Positions 32,801 through 45,096 of a DNA stretch of 64,000 nucleotides are shown here, in pieces (position 1 is the stretch's first letter; each line of letters opens with the position of its first letter). The notes below the pieces were generated by a model that saw nothing but the letters and a program-made list of their open reading frames with translations, searched no databases and was not told where the DNA came from. The stretch comes from Capronia americana (taxonomy: Eukaryota; Ascomycota; Eurotiomycetes; Chaetothyriales; Herpotrichiellaceae). Both the position numbers and the translations under genes were made by a program. The stretch is from NCBI GenBank assembly GCA_016110215.1, contig JADWQD010000020.1, positions 124,001-188,000 on the forward strand, written 5' to 3'.

Positions 32801-34590
32801 TTCTTTGCGGGACTGTTGTCTCGACTTGGAGGCGTAACGTCCCTCCGATAACCTGTGCGCAAAATTGGAGGGGAAGGAAGATCGTCATCGTGTTGGAGTG
32901 GTACCTCTGTAGGTTTCAGTGTGGTTGTTGATGTCGGTCGTGATTCTCGTTGCGAAGACTCCTCAGAAATGACGGAATGCGCATTCTGTATAGTGGTACT
33001 TGTAGGGACTGTATCCGGCTTCCGGCTAATGATAGGGCTGATGTCGGTAGTTGAAACACTATTTGAACGATCAACCGTGCTGGAGGTGGATGAGTGCGAG
33101 AGGGGTTCTTGACGCTGGCTCTGATCGAAAGCTTGCTGAACGACGGATGTGTAACCCATAGTAGGCTGATGCTGCAGTGCCTTGATATCAGGCTCGTCGT
33201 TTTCACTGGTGACTATGTCTTTCGAGGGAACTGGAGGCGGCGCATCTCTAGGTGGTTGCGAGACATCAGGCGTGGGATCAGGCGCTGTGTTATCTGTTAC
33301 ACCTATGTCCACACCAAAGCCGGACACTCTGCCAATGGGCGGTAAACCGAAGCTAGGCCTGTCGTTGGACAACGACTGTCTTTCCGGTATATCGTCTGCC
33401 AATGACACGTTACGAGACAGGGTAGTGGCAGAAACGGGGTCTGGGCGATCGGTATAAACCGAGGAAGCGTCAGTTCCATGTCTTGAGACCCCCAAGGTTC
33501 CTTCTTCAATCTTCGGGTCCTCCGGCTGTGCATTGTCGCGGCTTGTTGACTTGCCCAGATTCTCAAAGCCATACTCGCTCTTCCGCTCTGGGACAGGGTC
33601 TAGGGTCGGTTTTAGGCGTCGCGTAGAATCCGAATCCTCTGCATTTGGCTGCGCGCTACCTGTCGACTCTTTTGGGTCCGACGTCGTTGACCGAGCACCA
33701 ACAGACCCTTCCCTGGCACGATTTGGTTCTGAAGCCGTACTCGGTCGCGAAGAGTCCTGTGATTTGCGTGCTTTCTCCATTTCTTCTGCATGGCGTTTGT
33801 AAATGTCTGAGGGCCGAATCAAAACTGGCGGAGGACGGTCATCATTGGCACTGGTAGCCGTCGCTGTGCCCGAGGTATGGGAACGCGCCGGCGAATGGCT
33901 GCGCTGTGTGAAGTCTGGAGGAGGCGTTTGCTGGCTCAGACTTTGCTTGCGCGGAGGAAATTGTCTATGGGAGGCATTGGAAGAACGGCTCTCGGGTCTC
34001 ATGGGACTCTCGTGGTGCGCGTATATGTCCCCGTGAGGGGGACGATTACTCGAGCCTGATCGCCTCTGTTGCGGAAAACTTCCTGGCGCTGACATAGGCA
34101 CATCTTCGTATGGTGGGTATTGTCTTCCTCTTGAACCCGGTCGGAAGCCTTGTGGCATCGGGCCTGGTCCTTGTGTGTTCAGACGGAGAGGAGCTTGCGT
34201 GCCATAGCTTGCCGCGGACGGTACATCGTCGTGCTGAGGTTCGGGAAATGGCGATCGCTGGGTCGTCGGGTAGGGCGAATCGAAGTTTCCAGCAGAAGAG
34301 AAATGCCTGCGTTCGTCGCCACGATCGAAGGATGGTCTCTGCCCGCCACGAGGAGGAGAGGGATTGGTGACGCTTCGATTCGAGGGATAGGCGTTGGCGG
34401 GCGCATTCCAGGCAGGGTGTCGAGGGTTGTCTGCAGACACTGGCGCTGGCTCGTCGTACCCGTCGTCAGAGTCGTCGTCGCCCCAGCCGCCACCGTAGTC
34501 CACCTTATCAGCGTCTTTCCATTTCTTCGACTTGACCCTGTTCACATTGATCTTGAACCTGCCACTACCGTAGGGATTTGAGGTCGCCAT
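26886..34590 (-). CDS. Very large disordered protein, conserved fungal N- and C-terminal motifs
   Basis: Two huge exons, 34590-30565 and 30332-26886, with a 232-nt intron (GTAGCC...CTCTAG) give about 2490 aa. The join is in phase: TSEK is followed by GMLAGRRK. The start is the ATG of MATSNPYGSGRF; the frame runs 13 codons further upstream to another ATG. Most of the protein is low-complexity (Pro, Ser, Gln, with PxxP motifs). Ordered-looking islands are the N-terminal NPYGSGRFKINVNRVKSKKW plus an acidic Gly/Asp stretch, a basic amphipathic block GRFGGKAGHAAKGLFAKGKE before the intron, two KLFGG/KLFK-type basic blocks, a PYSAQTP repeat, and the C-terminus EEEIPMSATAYPGQEWMP. I have seen this architecture in moulds but know no function. 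It could be two genes, the second starting at 30329, but the preceding splice acceptor argues for one. Confidence 0.72.
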
Positions 34591-35621
34591 CTCGAGACGA
34601 GATCGCCAAATGATCGACAGCTCGAGCAAAACACGAAATCAGGTATTTCTCAGGGTATGAGACTACACATAGCGTAGACTGGAGTGTGCAGAAAAGATGG
34701 TTCAGAAAGTCGAGAGGTTATCGAGGTATTCGTATTACATAGCTGGGACAACTGCCTGACGAGGACAAGGGATGGACAAGAACTGTCTGCACGATTGGAA
34801 TGGTGGTGAGGATATCGCAGTCAATCGAACAGCAAGAAGGATGACCACAGCGTGCGCAGGTGATAGAGAGGTATGTGTGTACAAGGCCGGCCGCGCAATC
34901 AACCGTCTGAAGGATGGCAGGCGAGATGCTGGGCTCCTCACTCTGCCCTACGAACGGACAAACAGGAATTGAGGGCTGGGGAAACGATTGGAGAAATCAT
35001 CACAAAGTCCCAGCCGTGCGTCACTTCACTGCGCCACACGCTGCACCAGCTGCACCATCCTTCACGTTTGCAAAGACGTAGTTCGAGTTGCACAGGACTC
35101 GATTGCTGTCGAGGAGATTGTTCATGGACGAGCTCCAAGTCAGCCGAAGAGGGGCACACCTGTATTGAGCGAGTTTGAGGAATTGCACGATATGAGTTTC
35201 CGTGTTTCATTCGGGCCATCTGATGCCAATGCAGCAAGCTGTGGCTGGAATAACGGGGCCGTTCGCAGGGTCTGTGGCTAATTACTCGGTCCTGTGGCTG
35301 GAATCGTGGCGGCAAAGACAGGCCCTGAAGAAGCGACGTTTCCGGCTGCGGCTGCCCTTGTCCTGAACCTGCGGTTTCTAGACCCATGACTTGACTAGAC
35401 TCGAGATTATTCTTTTCACTGTACATACTAGGTTCGAGATTCCTCATTCAGTGTCTTCTATTCGAAGCACTTGTATTAACACTTTTCCTCCCGCACGGTA
35501 TACTCTAGAATGCGCAATTGGGCTTCCTCATCAAACCCAAAGACTTCTACCAGTACGAATTTCCGAATCTCTTGGACCCGATCCGCGCCTCTACAACAAC
35601 TCCTGCTCGGCGTAGAGCAGC
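34591..35621. other. Divergent intergenic region large disordered protein/SED5
   Basis: This is the promoter region for two divergent genes. The short overlapping frames on both strands have no recognisable features. Confidence 0.5.
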
Positions 35622-36764
35622 ATGGTGTCCACAACGATTCAAGACCGGACGAATGAGTTCCGCGCCATCCTCACCCAGGCGCAGAAGCGACATTCCGCCG
35701 CGAAAGGAGGCCCCCAGCGACAGTCGCTGCTCAACAATGCCGAGAAACAAGAGGCAAACGGCACCGCTAATGGCTCTACAAGAGGCGGAAGGTCAGAGTT
35801 TGCTCGGAATGCGGCGCAGATAGGAAGGGGCATCACTGCAACTATGGGCAAGTTAGAGAGACTGGCACAACGTATGTAATGGGAACCGAGTCCCCGGCGA
35901 CGAGTTCGAGACTGACAGGCTTTAGTTGCAAGGAGGAAAGCTATCTTTGACGACAGACCCGTCGAGATTGCAGAGTTAACCCATGTCATCAAGCAAGATC
36001 TGGCCGGCCTCAATTCCCAGATATCCGCCCTCCAACAGCTTACTCAGTCGCAACACCCAACCGCTTCTCAGCCTCGATCGGCGGATCAAGAAGGCCAGCA
36101 CAACAAGAACGTGGTCATGATGCTACAAAGCAAAGTGACAGATGTAGCCGTAAACTTCAAGGATGTACTGGAGGTGCGGACCAAGAACATTCAGGCGTCA
36201 CGGTCAAGGACGGAAAACTTTGTCTCCTCGGTATCTGCGCGGTCACAACCTCATCTGGATGACTCAAGATCGCAATCGCCTTTATACCAGAGCGCCGCAA
36301 GCCGGCAGCGGACCCCGCAGGCCTCCACGAGTGATCTGCTTACCATCGAACCTTCCAATACGTCTACGCTTATGAAGAATGCCCCCCAGTCGGACCACCA
36401 GTTATTACTTATGGAGGAAGCCCAGCCGGCAAACGCATATATCCAGGAAAGAGGACAAGCCATTGAAGCCATCGAAAGGACGATAAACGAGTTGGGTAGC
36501 ATTTTCGGTCAGCTTGCGAGTATGGTCTCGGAACAAGGGGAAATGCTGCAGCGCATAGATGCAAACACCGAAGATGTGGTGGACAATGTACAGGGCGCAC
36601 AGAGAGAACTATTGAAATATTGGAACCGTGTACAAGGCAACCGATGGCTGGTGGCTAAGATGTTTGGAGTCCTCATGGTGAGTTTTGGCCTCCCGATGCT
36701 ACACTCCGCAATAACTGACAGTGACTAGATATTTTTCCTACTATGGGTGTTAATATCGGGCTGA
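35622..36764 (+). CDS. SED5: Golgi Qa-SNARE, syntaxin-5/Sed5
   Basis: The Qa-SNARE of cis-Golgi membranes, needed for ER-Golgi and intra-Golgi fusion. Three exons, 35622-35871, 35926-36677 and 36729-36764, give 345 aa. The N-terminal peptide with DRTNEF (residues 8-13) is the Sly1-binding signature of Sed5. A three-helix regulatory region follows, then the SNARE helix (from about ERGQAIEAIERTINELGSIF through the central Gln in QLASMV to LLKYWNRV). The C-terminal membrane anchor is completed by the 12-codon last exon (IFFLLWVLISG and stop). The tiny last exon is required: reading through the intron would destroy the anchor. Confidence 0.96.
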
Positions 36765-38313
36765 ATGATATGTAGCGATGGTGTTTGGGCGCAGAAACCT
36801 GGTTGGGATGGCTGGAGGAGGCCACGGACAGGTCGGGCACATAGACACAGCTCCCTAGAACTCATCACAGGTTGGCAAGCACGTTTGGGCCGAAGTGCTC
36901 CAGGGAGCCAATGCCAATCAATTCAGCATTTTGTGCCAGTGGCACCCTTGTTCATAAAGTGGGTATCATAATGTAGCATCAACTTTTCCAGCCCGGCGTG
37001 CGCCCTCTTATATACAGGTGTTATTGCTAATATCACCGGCGCCCGGCAGAAAGCTGTCGTTGGTGGACGAGAGGAGGGTATTGAGATCTTGCCCAGATGG
37101 AGGATGCCATTACAGGCGAATCTGTTCGGATGATGCTGCCGATTCCCATGAAGAGTCTGGTTGCGCAGTTAGTGACGACTCACTCCCAGAACACGACCAG
37201 AATCCATACCCAAACATGCTTCCTGACCCCACCATGTACTTTCCGAGAGTCCTCATAACGCCTGCTTGGCCAGCGCCGTACTGAAAGATGGTAACGGTGC
37301 CTGCGCATGGGTGATCAGCAGCATATTACAGGCGTCTGTCACCGAGACACACCGTAGATGAATCCCATGATTCCACCCACAGCTATAGCTTTGTTAGACG
37401 TCCTCTTCGTTCATGCCTTTCATCATTGTCCGAGACTCACTCCCGCCCATCAGCATCCCCATTTTCACTGCGACGACAGTTAGCTATCGCTGTTTCCCGT
37501 TCATGATAAGACGTTCGTACTTTTATCGAACCATGTTGGCCCGTGTCTTTGAGCAGAGGGTGGGATTGGAGGCATTGCGACTGTTTCTCGAGTGAGAGGT
37601 TAAGGGCAACATGAGACGCAAAGTGACGGCTTCTCCAAGTCCCATGGACATTCGCTGGAGCTTCTGGATCGTTAACAGCCGAGCAACACTGCGGCGGTTA
37701 ACGCCTTGGCAGCACGTGATGGGCGCTTAGCGGTTCGGGGACAAGATCCAGAGGAGATGTCAAGCGTCAATTTGGACTGCTCCCAAAACCACGGGTCGCA
37801 TCCCTCGTGAACATCAGAACAAGCCGAACGCAGACGCCAATCAACATCAGGTGGACATTAGATGCCGGCGACGCTCTTTCGACATCCTCTCATGGCCCTT
37901 CAATCGCGAATTTGACTATCTTTCAACTACCGGAGCTTGAGTGGTCAGCCCCATATCCTTTCCGTCAGACCCCTCGCTGTCCAGATCTCGCACGCGAGCA
38001 CTTCTGTTTCCTTCCCAAAAACCCCAAGGTCGATCTATGTATGTCCTAGAGTTATCAAGAAGGCCTCGCTCTGTTCGAAATACACCTAAACATCGCGCCT
38101 GTGACCACTTGACTAATACGGCGATCATCGCAGTATCTCTCCACCCTCCGAGTCTTCGAGTCCAACACATGACGGCTAGGAACAGCAACCGGTTCCTGTC
38201 CCCTTCCACTTCAATCAGTCCTCCCTCCCTGCTTCCGCTGCTACGGAGCCTTTGGAAACGATAAGAGCACATCAGAGGACACTGATCCTGTTCCCCCTGT
38301 ACAATACCTCCCG
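36765..38313. other. Intergenic region SED5/FHA protein gene
   Basis: About 1.5 kb containing the SED5 3' region and the upstream region of the FHA gene. The frames at 37018-37284, 37807-38049 and 37916-38332 (-) have no domains and contradict each other. Nothing is supported. Confidence 0.5.
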
Positions 38314-40552
38314 ATGACGACCGCCGTGGCATCGCCCCCGAGTTTCAACAATATATCCAGACTGAATTGGAATGGTCTAAACGGCACCAGTGGAGGGTTT
38401 TCCAGCATGAGCAGTGACGAGGTGTCTCGGATGTTTCTACCTCAACGCAAGACGGTACAACGAAGCGCATCATCTTCATCACTGTCGTCCAACAGTTCCT
38501 CCGGATCCACAATCACACTGACACAGAACGACATCTCTTCAGAACCCGCTGCCGGGCCGAAGAAGAAACCAAGAGGAGGGTTCTGGCAAGTGTCAAAGTC
38601 AGAATCTACAGCCAGTGTTTCTAATGCGCGTGCAAATGGATCCCTTCAAACAGCCGTCGGCAGTTCGTTGGTAGGGAAGAACGCAGCTCAGCCAGCACTA
38701 CCCAGCCAGAGTCCAACCCCTCAATCGAATGGAACACGGGTGGTGAATGGGGTGGCTAGCGGTGAGTCCGCCGCGATATTGGCTTTGTTACCCATGAATG
38801 GCACCTTCGAAAGGAAACAAATTAGCCTTCCCTTCTACCCCGACGTGCTCCGAATAGGCCGACAGACCAATGCCAAAACGGTTCCGACGCCAGTGAATGG
38901 ATATTTCGACTCCAAAGTTCTCTCACGACAACACGCCGAAGTATGGGCAGACCGCAGTGGGAAAGTGTTTATTCGGGACGTCAAGTCCTCCAACGGCACT
39001 TTCGTCAACGGCCAACGCCTGTCTCCAGAAAATCGCGAATCCGAACCGCATGAGCTTCGGCAACACGACACGCTGGAACTGGGAATTGATATAGTATCTG
39101 AAGACCAGAAAACCATCGTTCATCACAAGGTATCAGCAAAGGTCGAATACGTCGGGCTACCGGGTTCATCCAACAATGTGCTCGATCTCAGCTTCGGCGA
39201 CCTCGACCCGTCACATGGTGGTTCTCTATTGCCATCGCCTGTAAGCTCACCGATGCTTCACAGTCGGAGTGGCCCTGGTCGTGCGGCCAATGGACGTGCT
39301 TCAAGTGCTTCAAGCATTGCTGGAGGTCAGATGAGCTCGATGGCGCAACAACGGATGAACATGTGGGGTGCAACGCCGCTGAACGTCGAGCAGCTGGTGA
39401 AGACACTGGCGGTAAGTGTCTTCAAACAGAACGAGTACATTTCCGAGCTAATGACGATAGATCGAAATGCGGGCGGCGAAGGAGCAGGCTGAAGAACTTG
39501 ACCAGGCGGGAGCTTTTCTGAACTCACTATTAATGCCTGGAGCCGAGCCACCCAAACCACAGGCTACCTCGAAGGATGCCGCCTCCCAGCGACCGATGGC
39601 TGGAAGAGTAAAAGCACCAAAGATGGAGCATGTTACACGTTTTGCCGACCCTCCAGCACCGCCGCCACAACAACCCCTGCCAGAGAAGCCGGACTCGTCG
39701 AAAGCAAGTCCTGTCGCGACATCGTTCACGAACCTCCTTAAACGTAGCGAGACTGCCAAGCCATCAAAAAACGATTCACATTCCCCGACAAACCCCCAGA
39801 ACAGCCAGATGTTGTCATTAATTGAAGCACTCTCGATTGCCAAGAAGGAGCTCGATTCGCAAGGAGCACGGGTGAAGCAATTGGAGGATATGCTTAAGCA
39901 GGAACGATCGGCCCGAGAGGATGCCGAGGAAAGGGCACGAAGATTAGAACAACATGCCGCGTCAAGACCGGTCTCGGTCGTCGAAGAGGCGCTGGAAACC
40001 CCGATGCAGCCGCAGACTACCGGGTCTGACGAGCTACAGTCGATTCACGATACAGATGGCGAGCTAGATGCGAAAACAAAGCATCTCCAGCAGAATCTCG
40101 ACCAAGTGCTCGGAGAGATGCAAAGGCTGAAGTCGGACGTTGACAAGTTCCAGCAACGGGCAGAAACAGCTGAAACCGATGCCGCTCATGCGAGAAAGAG
40201 CCTGGCGGAGATGATTGACAAGATTCGTGAGGAAAACGAAAAAGCCGAGTCCTTACCTAAACAGCTCCATGAACGAGCGGATCACGAACAGTCTGCGGCT
40301 GAGGCGGCAGCAGAGCCCAGCGAGTCGGCCTCGAAACCCGCTGTTAAGTCGAGACCGCAAGCGAACGGTCACATGCGAACACCCATTCTGCCTGAGCACC
40401 TTGAGCGAGCTGTCGCGACTGTTCTACGAGACAGGAGCGGCAACGCCGACGCCATTGCCCAGTCAGCACCTTACGTCTCAATGCTCGGAGTGGTGCTGAT
40501 AGGGGTCGGACTCATGGCATATCTTAATTCATGGCAGAAGTCCGAGAGATGA
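38314..40552 (+). CDS. Tail-anchored FHA-domain protein (SLMAP/Vps64/Far9-type, STRIPAK)
   Basis: Two exons, 38314-39411 and 39461-40552, give 729 aa. Order: a Ser-rich disordered N-terminus; a forkhead-associated phosphothreonine-binding domain at about 160-275 with IGRQ (181-184), SRQHAE (204-209) and NGTFVNG (227-233); a linker with VEQLVKTLAIEMRAAKEQAEELDQ across the splice site; a long coiled coil (about 490-650); and one C-terminal transmembrane segment with a short basic tail (SMLGVVLIGVGLMAYL then NSWQKSER). This order is that of animal SLMAP, yeast Vps64/Far9-Far10 and the Sordaria PRO45/Neurospora HAM-4 proteins. Those proteins anchor the STRIPAK phosphatase complex at the nuclear envelope and ER and act in cell fusion and development. 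The assignment is by architecture and motif. Confidence 0.87.
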
Positions 40553-41691
40553 CATGCCGACGCCTGACATACACATTTTCTCTTTCGTTGAACATACTTG
40601 TGTCACTTTATTGAGGCATTGAGCGCCCTGCTTGTCACTCGTTTTATTGCAAGCGCGGCATCACGCACGGCGTTCCAAGGGATGGGATTGGTTCTGGGCG
40701 GAAATGCTGACAGTTTTATCGTGGGTATCTTCAAGTTGTACTCTGCAACGGCCAGTGAGCAAGGTTGCAATTGGGTGTCAAAAACATTTCCGGCTGACCA
40801 CACAGCACACAATCAACAAGGCATGAGCAGCATGTTGAATATGGTGTCAATGGTAAACAAGATACGAGGAGGCGTTTGTATATACGTCGAGACATGGATT
40901 GTCCTACAACTACTTTTATGCAAAGCCAGACATGGTCCAACATCTGAGCTAGCAGGAATGATGATACGAGCTTCAAGACACACGGCGTCGGTCCTGGGGT
41001 GACCATCCGCCTCTCAGTGAGCAAAGGGAAAAGGGGTAAATCGTCTCGCGTACTCCGTGCTGTGCACTCCGTATGGAGTACTCATATCTTGTGTATCTCT
41101 CGTTGAGTCGACTTATCGCGGCCCCTTGACGTTTTGGGCGGTGGTGAGGCCCGAGATCCAACCAACACTCGCCAGACGCGGCGCCCGGGGGGTTCCTTCG
41201 GCGAACGAGCATTCAGCCGCAAAGAGCGGAGCAAAGCCCAGAGCCCATTGTGGCATTCCATCCACTTCGGCCTCCGGGGGAGCTTACGAGTGCACCGGGC
41301 AAATTTGGTTTCATCATTTTATTTCGATCTTCTTGACCACACCGTTACGCTCCGCACTCTTCAACCATTTGCTGTGGCTCGGGCCTTTGCCGGCTTCTAT
41401 GGCCGTATTGTGTACGAGTACTTCGGTACCTCGTATCAGCTTGATGTCAATATGACGCAGGTATTTCTGTTGCGTCAGGCAAGCAAGCATCACTTTTCCG
41501 GATCGGCGACGCTTGCCTCTCATGCTGGGGACTCAACGCATGTAGAATCCGCCCGTTGTAGTCGTTGATCTCGGTCAATGGCGCTCCCAACAGACCTGGC
41601 TCTAGTGTATTTTCTCCCAGGAGCTTTCGCAGCGCCTTGTTGACGTCTGTGCGGTAGGTTTGCACTGTGAGATGCCGTCTAGGCTGTCGAC
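40553..41691. other. Intergenic region FHA gene/NADH dehydrogenase gene
   Basis: No supported gene. It contains a short inverted repeat cluster (listed separately) and one TACGAGTA octamer at 41413. The small frames overlap on both strands without features. Confidence 0.5.
41050..41081. repeat. Short inverted/direct ACTCC repeat cluster
   Basis: GTACTCC (41050-41056) pairs with GGAGTAC (41075-41081). An inner ACTCC (41066-41070) also pairs with GGAGT (41075-41079) across GTAT, giving two alternative small hairpins. It is intergenic and its function is unknown. Confidence 0.7.
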
Positions 41692-43524
41692 ATGAATCGT
41701 CTCGCCGTTCGTGCCTCGTTGCTGCCGAGTGGGCAGAGGCAACTCGAAAGCCCTCTACACCGGCCGATGAGAGCCCGGAGGACTAATCTCCTGCGTCCTC
41801 GGTCTGTTATGCAAAGGCGCTGGCTCGCAACGCCCGCCGATATTGCTCTGGATGCGAACAGAGACCCGAATGACTCGCGCGAAAAGGTCGTCATCTTAGG
41901 CAGTGGTTGGGCAGGTACAGTACTCTCCAGACCCTCGGATGAAGCCAGACGCTAACTCTTACCAGGATACGTCCTCGCCCGGAAACTGAACAAGGAGAAG
42001 TACCGCGTCGTGGTCATCTCGCCTCGCACCTACTTCGTCTTCACTCCACTCCTCAACGACACTACAGTTGGTACCCTCGAATTCCGACACGTCCTCGAGT
42101 CGGTGAGAAAGCCAAAGAGCGGCGTAGGGTTCATACAAGGATGGGCCGACGACATCAACTTTGCTGACAAGACGGTCACCATCGAGCCCTCGGTGCTAGA
42201 CCCGGACGTTGGGCATGCCCTGACGGGACCAAGAAAGCAAAATGAACAGCAGACAAAGAGCGGTTTCGCCATGAACAGCGAGTTTCCCCACGGGCCGTGG
42301 GAAAAGAAGGTGCAGATGGGCGGGACGGGGTCAAATCAAGTGCCCACGTTTCCCATCCATTACGACAAGTTAGTGATCGCCGTGGGATCATATAGTCAGA
42401 CCTTCGGCACCAAGGGCGTGAGAGAGAACGCGTGGTTCTTGAAGGATGTCCGAGATGCCGTTGCCATCCGTCGACGGATCCTCGAACTGTTCGAGCTCGC
42501 CCGGCTACCCATTATGCCGGAAGAGACCAAGAAGTACCTCCTGCACTTCGCAGTCGTTGGCGGTGGTCCCACAGGCATGGAATTTGCGGCCTGCCTCTCC
42601 GATCTGATCAGACAAGACATGTCAAAACTCCATCCACACCTGGTGAAGTACATCCGGATCAGTCTCTACGACGTTGCTCCCAAGGTTCTGCCCATGTTCG
42701 ACGCCTCACTCGCCGACTACGCCGTCAAACAATACCGACGACAGAACATCGAGATCAAAACGTCCCATCAGGTCGAAGAACTCAGAAAGGGTTTGCCCAA
42801 CGACGAAAATGCTCGCAACGACCAAGCCAGCCAAGTCAAAGGACGGGTGTATACCATCCGCACGAAACAGGAAGGCGACGTCGGCATAGGGATGTGCGTC
42901 TGGTCAACAGGGAACATGAATAATCCCTTCGTGGCAAAGGCTCTCGATCACGTACGCAGATACCCCACAGCCTCGGCGCAGAATATCCAAGGAGAAGTCG
43001 CGGACCCGATGCAACGGCAGTGGATCCTCCAGCGGGATGCCAAAAGCGGAGTTCCACTTGTGGACGACCACTTCCGGATACAGCTCACCACCGAATGTGC
43101 CGCTGGGATGGAGGAGCACGACAAGCCAAAGGCTTACATGAAAGACGTGTTTGCGTTGGGCGACAGCTCGAAACTGATGTCGGGTGCTCTGCCGGCAACT
43201 GCACAGGTTGCGAATCAAGAGGCAATCTGGCTGGGGCGGACGCTGAACAAACATCCGGAAGCGGAGAGTTTTGCTCGTGCTCCGGGCTTCAGCTTCAAAA
43301 ACATGGGTGTCTTGACCTACCTCGGCGGATCTAGTGCGATATTCCAGGGCGGTAATGGGAATGGACAGGATGGCGGGTCTCCAAAGGGACTTAAGGGTCT
43401 ATCTGCGTACCTGATCTGGAGAGGTGCATATCTGACCATGACGCTCAGTTGGCGGAATCGGCTGAACGTTGCGTGGCAATGGTTGACTGTCAAGCTGTTT
43501 GGGAGGGATGTTAGTCGGTTCTGA
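41692..43524 (+). CDS. Mitochondrial type II (alternative) NADH:ubiquinone oxidoreductase
   Basis: A single-subunit, rotenone-insensitive NADH dehydrogenase that passes electrons to ubiquinone without pumping protons. Two exons, 41692-41914 and 41966-43524, give 593 aa. The intron falls inside the first dinucleotide-binding motif; splicing restores GSGWAGYVLARKL (from residue 70, FAD site). The second motif, VVGGGPTGMEFAACL (about 271-285), binds NAD(P)H. Residues 1-50 are rich in Arg and lack acids, a mitochondrial presequence. The end FGRDVSRF is family-typical for the membrane-contact C-terminus. There is a Gly/Lys/Gln-rich insertion near 160-200, and I see no EF hand. Whether it faces the matrix or the intermembrane space cannot be read, so I give no NDI/NDE symbol. 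Confidence 0.95.
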
Positions 43525-44688
43525 GCTCGACCTCAGAAATGCCTCAACCCAGCATGTCGCATTCTCGTCATCATGGCGAAGAGTGGACGCTCGCAAAAAG
43601 TGATTCTTCCCTAGATTCGTTAGCATGGGAAAGGGAAAGGGGGAGTGAGTATCGATTGGTATAGACGGATGTCTTCTGGTGTTTCAGGAACATGGACTTA
43701 ATATCACTTAGCACATTGAGTAGGCGTTGACTTGAGCATACTGGACAGGCACTGACTGTGTGGCAGTCTCCACAGCAATTGCTTAGACAATGTCGGCAAT
43801 GTCGGTCGTCTTCAGGGCAGTGCTCGCTCACTATGAATGCACGGAGTACATAAACCGTATTATCCATCCTCGACTCCATCGTCAACAGCTGAACCCGGCA
43901 GCCGGTCTTCAAGGATTTCCCGTCACCGGGGATTTTTCGAACGTCTTCCACGGGCGGCCTTATCCAAGGCTCCACTGGCTTACAGCCCCTGCATCTATCC
44001 AGCCTGGTAGAGAGAGAGGCGTCCCGGGTACATGTGGCGATTGTTGAACTTTCGAAAATCCGAGAACATCGAAGCAAGAATGATGAACAAGAGCGATATT
44101 GACTTCCTACGAGCATCTCATCCGTGACAGTGGAAGAAAGTCCTTGCCCAATGCGGTCGCGCGTTACATAACCCAGGGATAAGAAACCAACAAGTTGAGC
44201 TTGTCCCTTGGCTTGATCGGTGGAATTCCACTTCTTCTTTCGGAATACCTCGCCTCGTGGATGCCGTCGACCCGCGCGGCGTTGCGATTGCGAATTAGCT
44301 TCGATGCACCGAGCGATGGCCTGAATGCCATGTAAGCAGCCTGTAACGTCGAGCTGGAGCTGCTGTGCCTGACTCGGGCGGTTGATGGTTGTATAAAAAT
44401 GTGGCCGTACTCCCGGTTTCGAGCGTGGTCTGAATGACTACCGGCAACCCAAAGCAAGTGCATGTTAGGGCTCAGCATTTATCGCCTCCATCAACACCAA
44501 AGCCAGGGGAAATAGCCTGTTTAGCGATCAACTGAACCCCTGCCGCCGCAACGTTCGCAACATCTACGCCCTACGAAAATAAAACCACAGGTACAAATCG
44601 TGGAAGGGAAGAGAGCCCGGTAGAACGACTCCATCGCCGCGCCTACTCGCCCACACAGCAGACATTACAGCACAGACATCCCCCCAAA
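43525..44688. other. Intergenic region with a cysteine-rich minus ORF of unclear status
   Basis: The minus frame at 44116-43571 starts with ATG and encodes 181 aa. Its Cys/His cluster near residues 116-145 has spacing C-x6-C-x2-C-x3-CC-x2-CH-x4-C-x2-C, which could bind zinc. Codon use is not clearly coding, there is no match I recognise, and its 3' end comes close to the NADH dehydrogenase stop. I report the region without calling a gene. Confidence 0.35.
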
Positions 44689-45096
44689 ATGGCAAACGCA
44701 TATATTGTCCCCGACGAGACCGCGAAGAAGCTCGCATACGGTAATCTCCTCGACGTCTTCTCGAACCGCGACCCTCAATCTCGCCTTGCCGCGATCAAGG
44801 AAACGTACCACGCGGATGTGACTTTCTATGAACCCGACGTGGTCATCACGGGCCATGACGCCGTCAATGCGAAGGTCGAGGAACTGCTCAACGAGCGCCA
44901 AGGGTGGGGCTTCGTGCCTCACGGGAACGTGACGAAGAATCACGACATGGTGCATCTGGCCTGGGGGTTCGGGCCCGTGGGAGACGATGGAGCCGTCGAT
45001 GTCAAGGTCAAGGGCGCGGATGTCTTGATCGTGGAGGACGCGAAGGTGAAGAAGTTTTGGGTCGTCTTGGAGGGCATTACGGATGTGAAAGCGTAG
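44689..45096 (+). CDS. Small NTF2/SnoaL-like fold protein
   Basis: A single-exon protein of 135 aa starting in CAAAATGGCA. It has the size and pattern of the NTF2/SnoaL-like superfamily: an N-terminal helix (AKKLAYGNLLDVFSNRD), then RLAAIKETYHADVTFYEPDVVITG with an aromatic/aspartate pocket, then strands ending VDVKVKGADVLIVEDAKVKKFWVVLEG. There is no signal peptide, so it is probably cytosolic. Family members include enzymes and binding proteins, so no reaction can be assigned. It is not next to any biosynthetic gene. Confidence 0.77.
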   Translation: MANAYIVPDETAKKLAYGNLLDVFSNRDPQSRLAAIKETYHADVTFYEPDVVITGHDAVNAKVEELLNERQGWGFVPHGNVTKNHDMVHLAWGFGPVGDDGAVDVKVKGADVLIVEDAKVKKFWVVLEGITDVKA

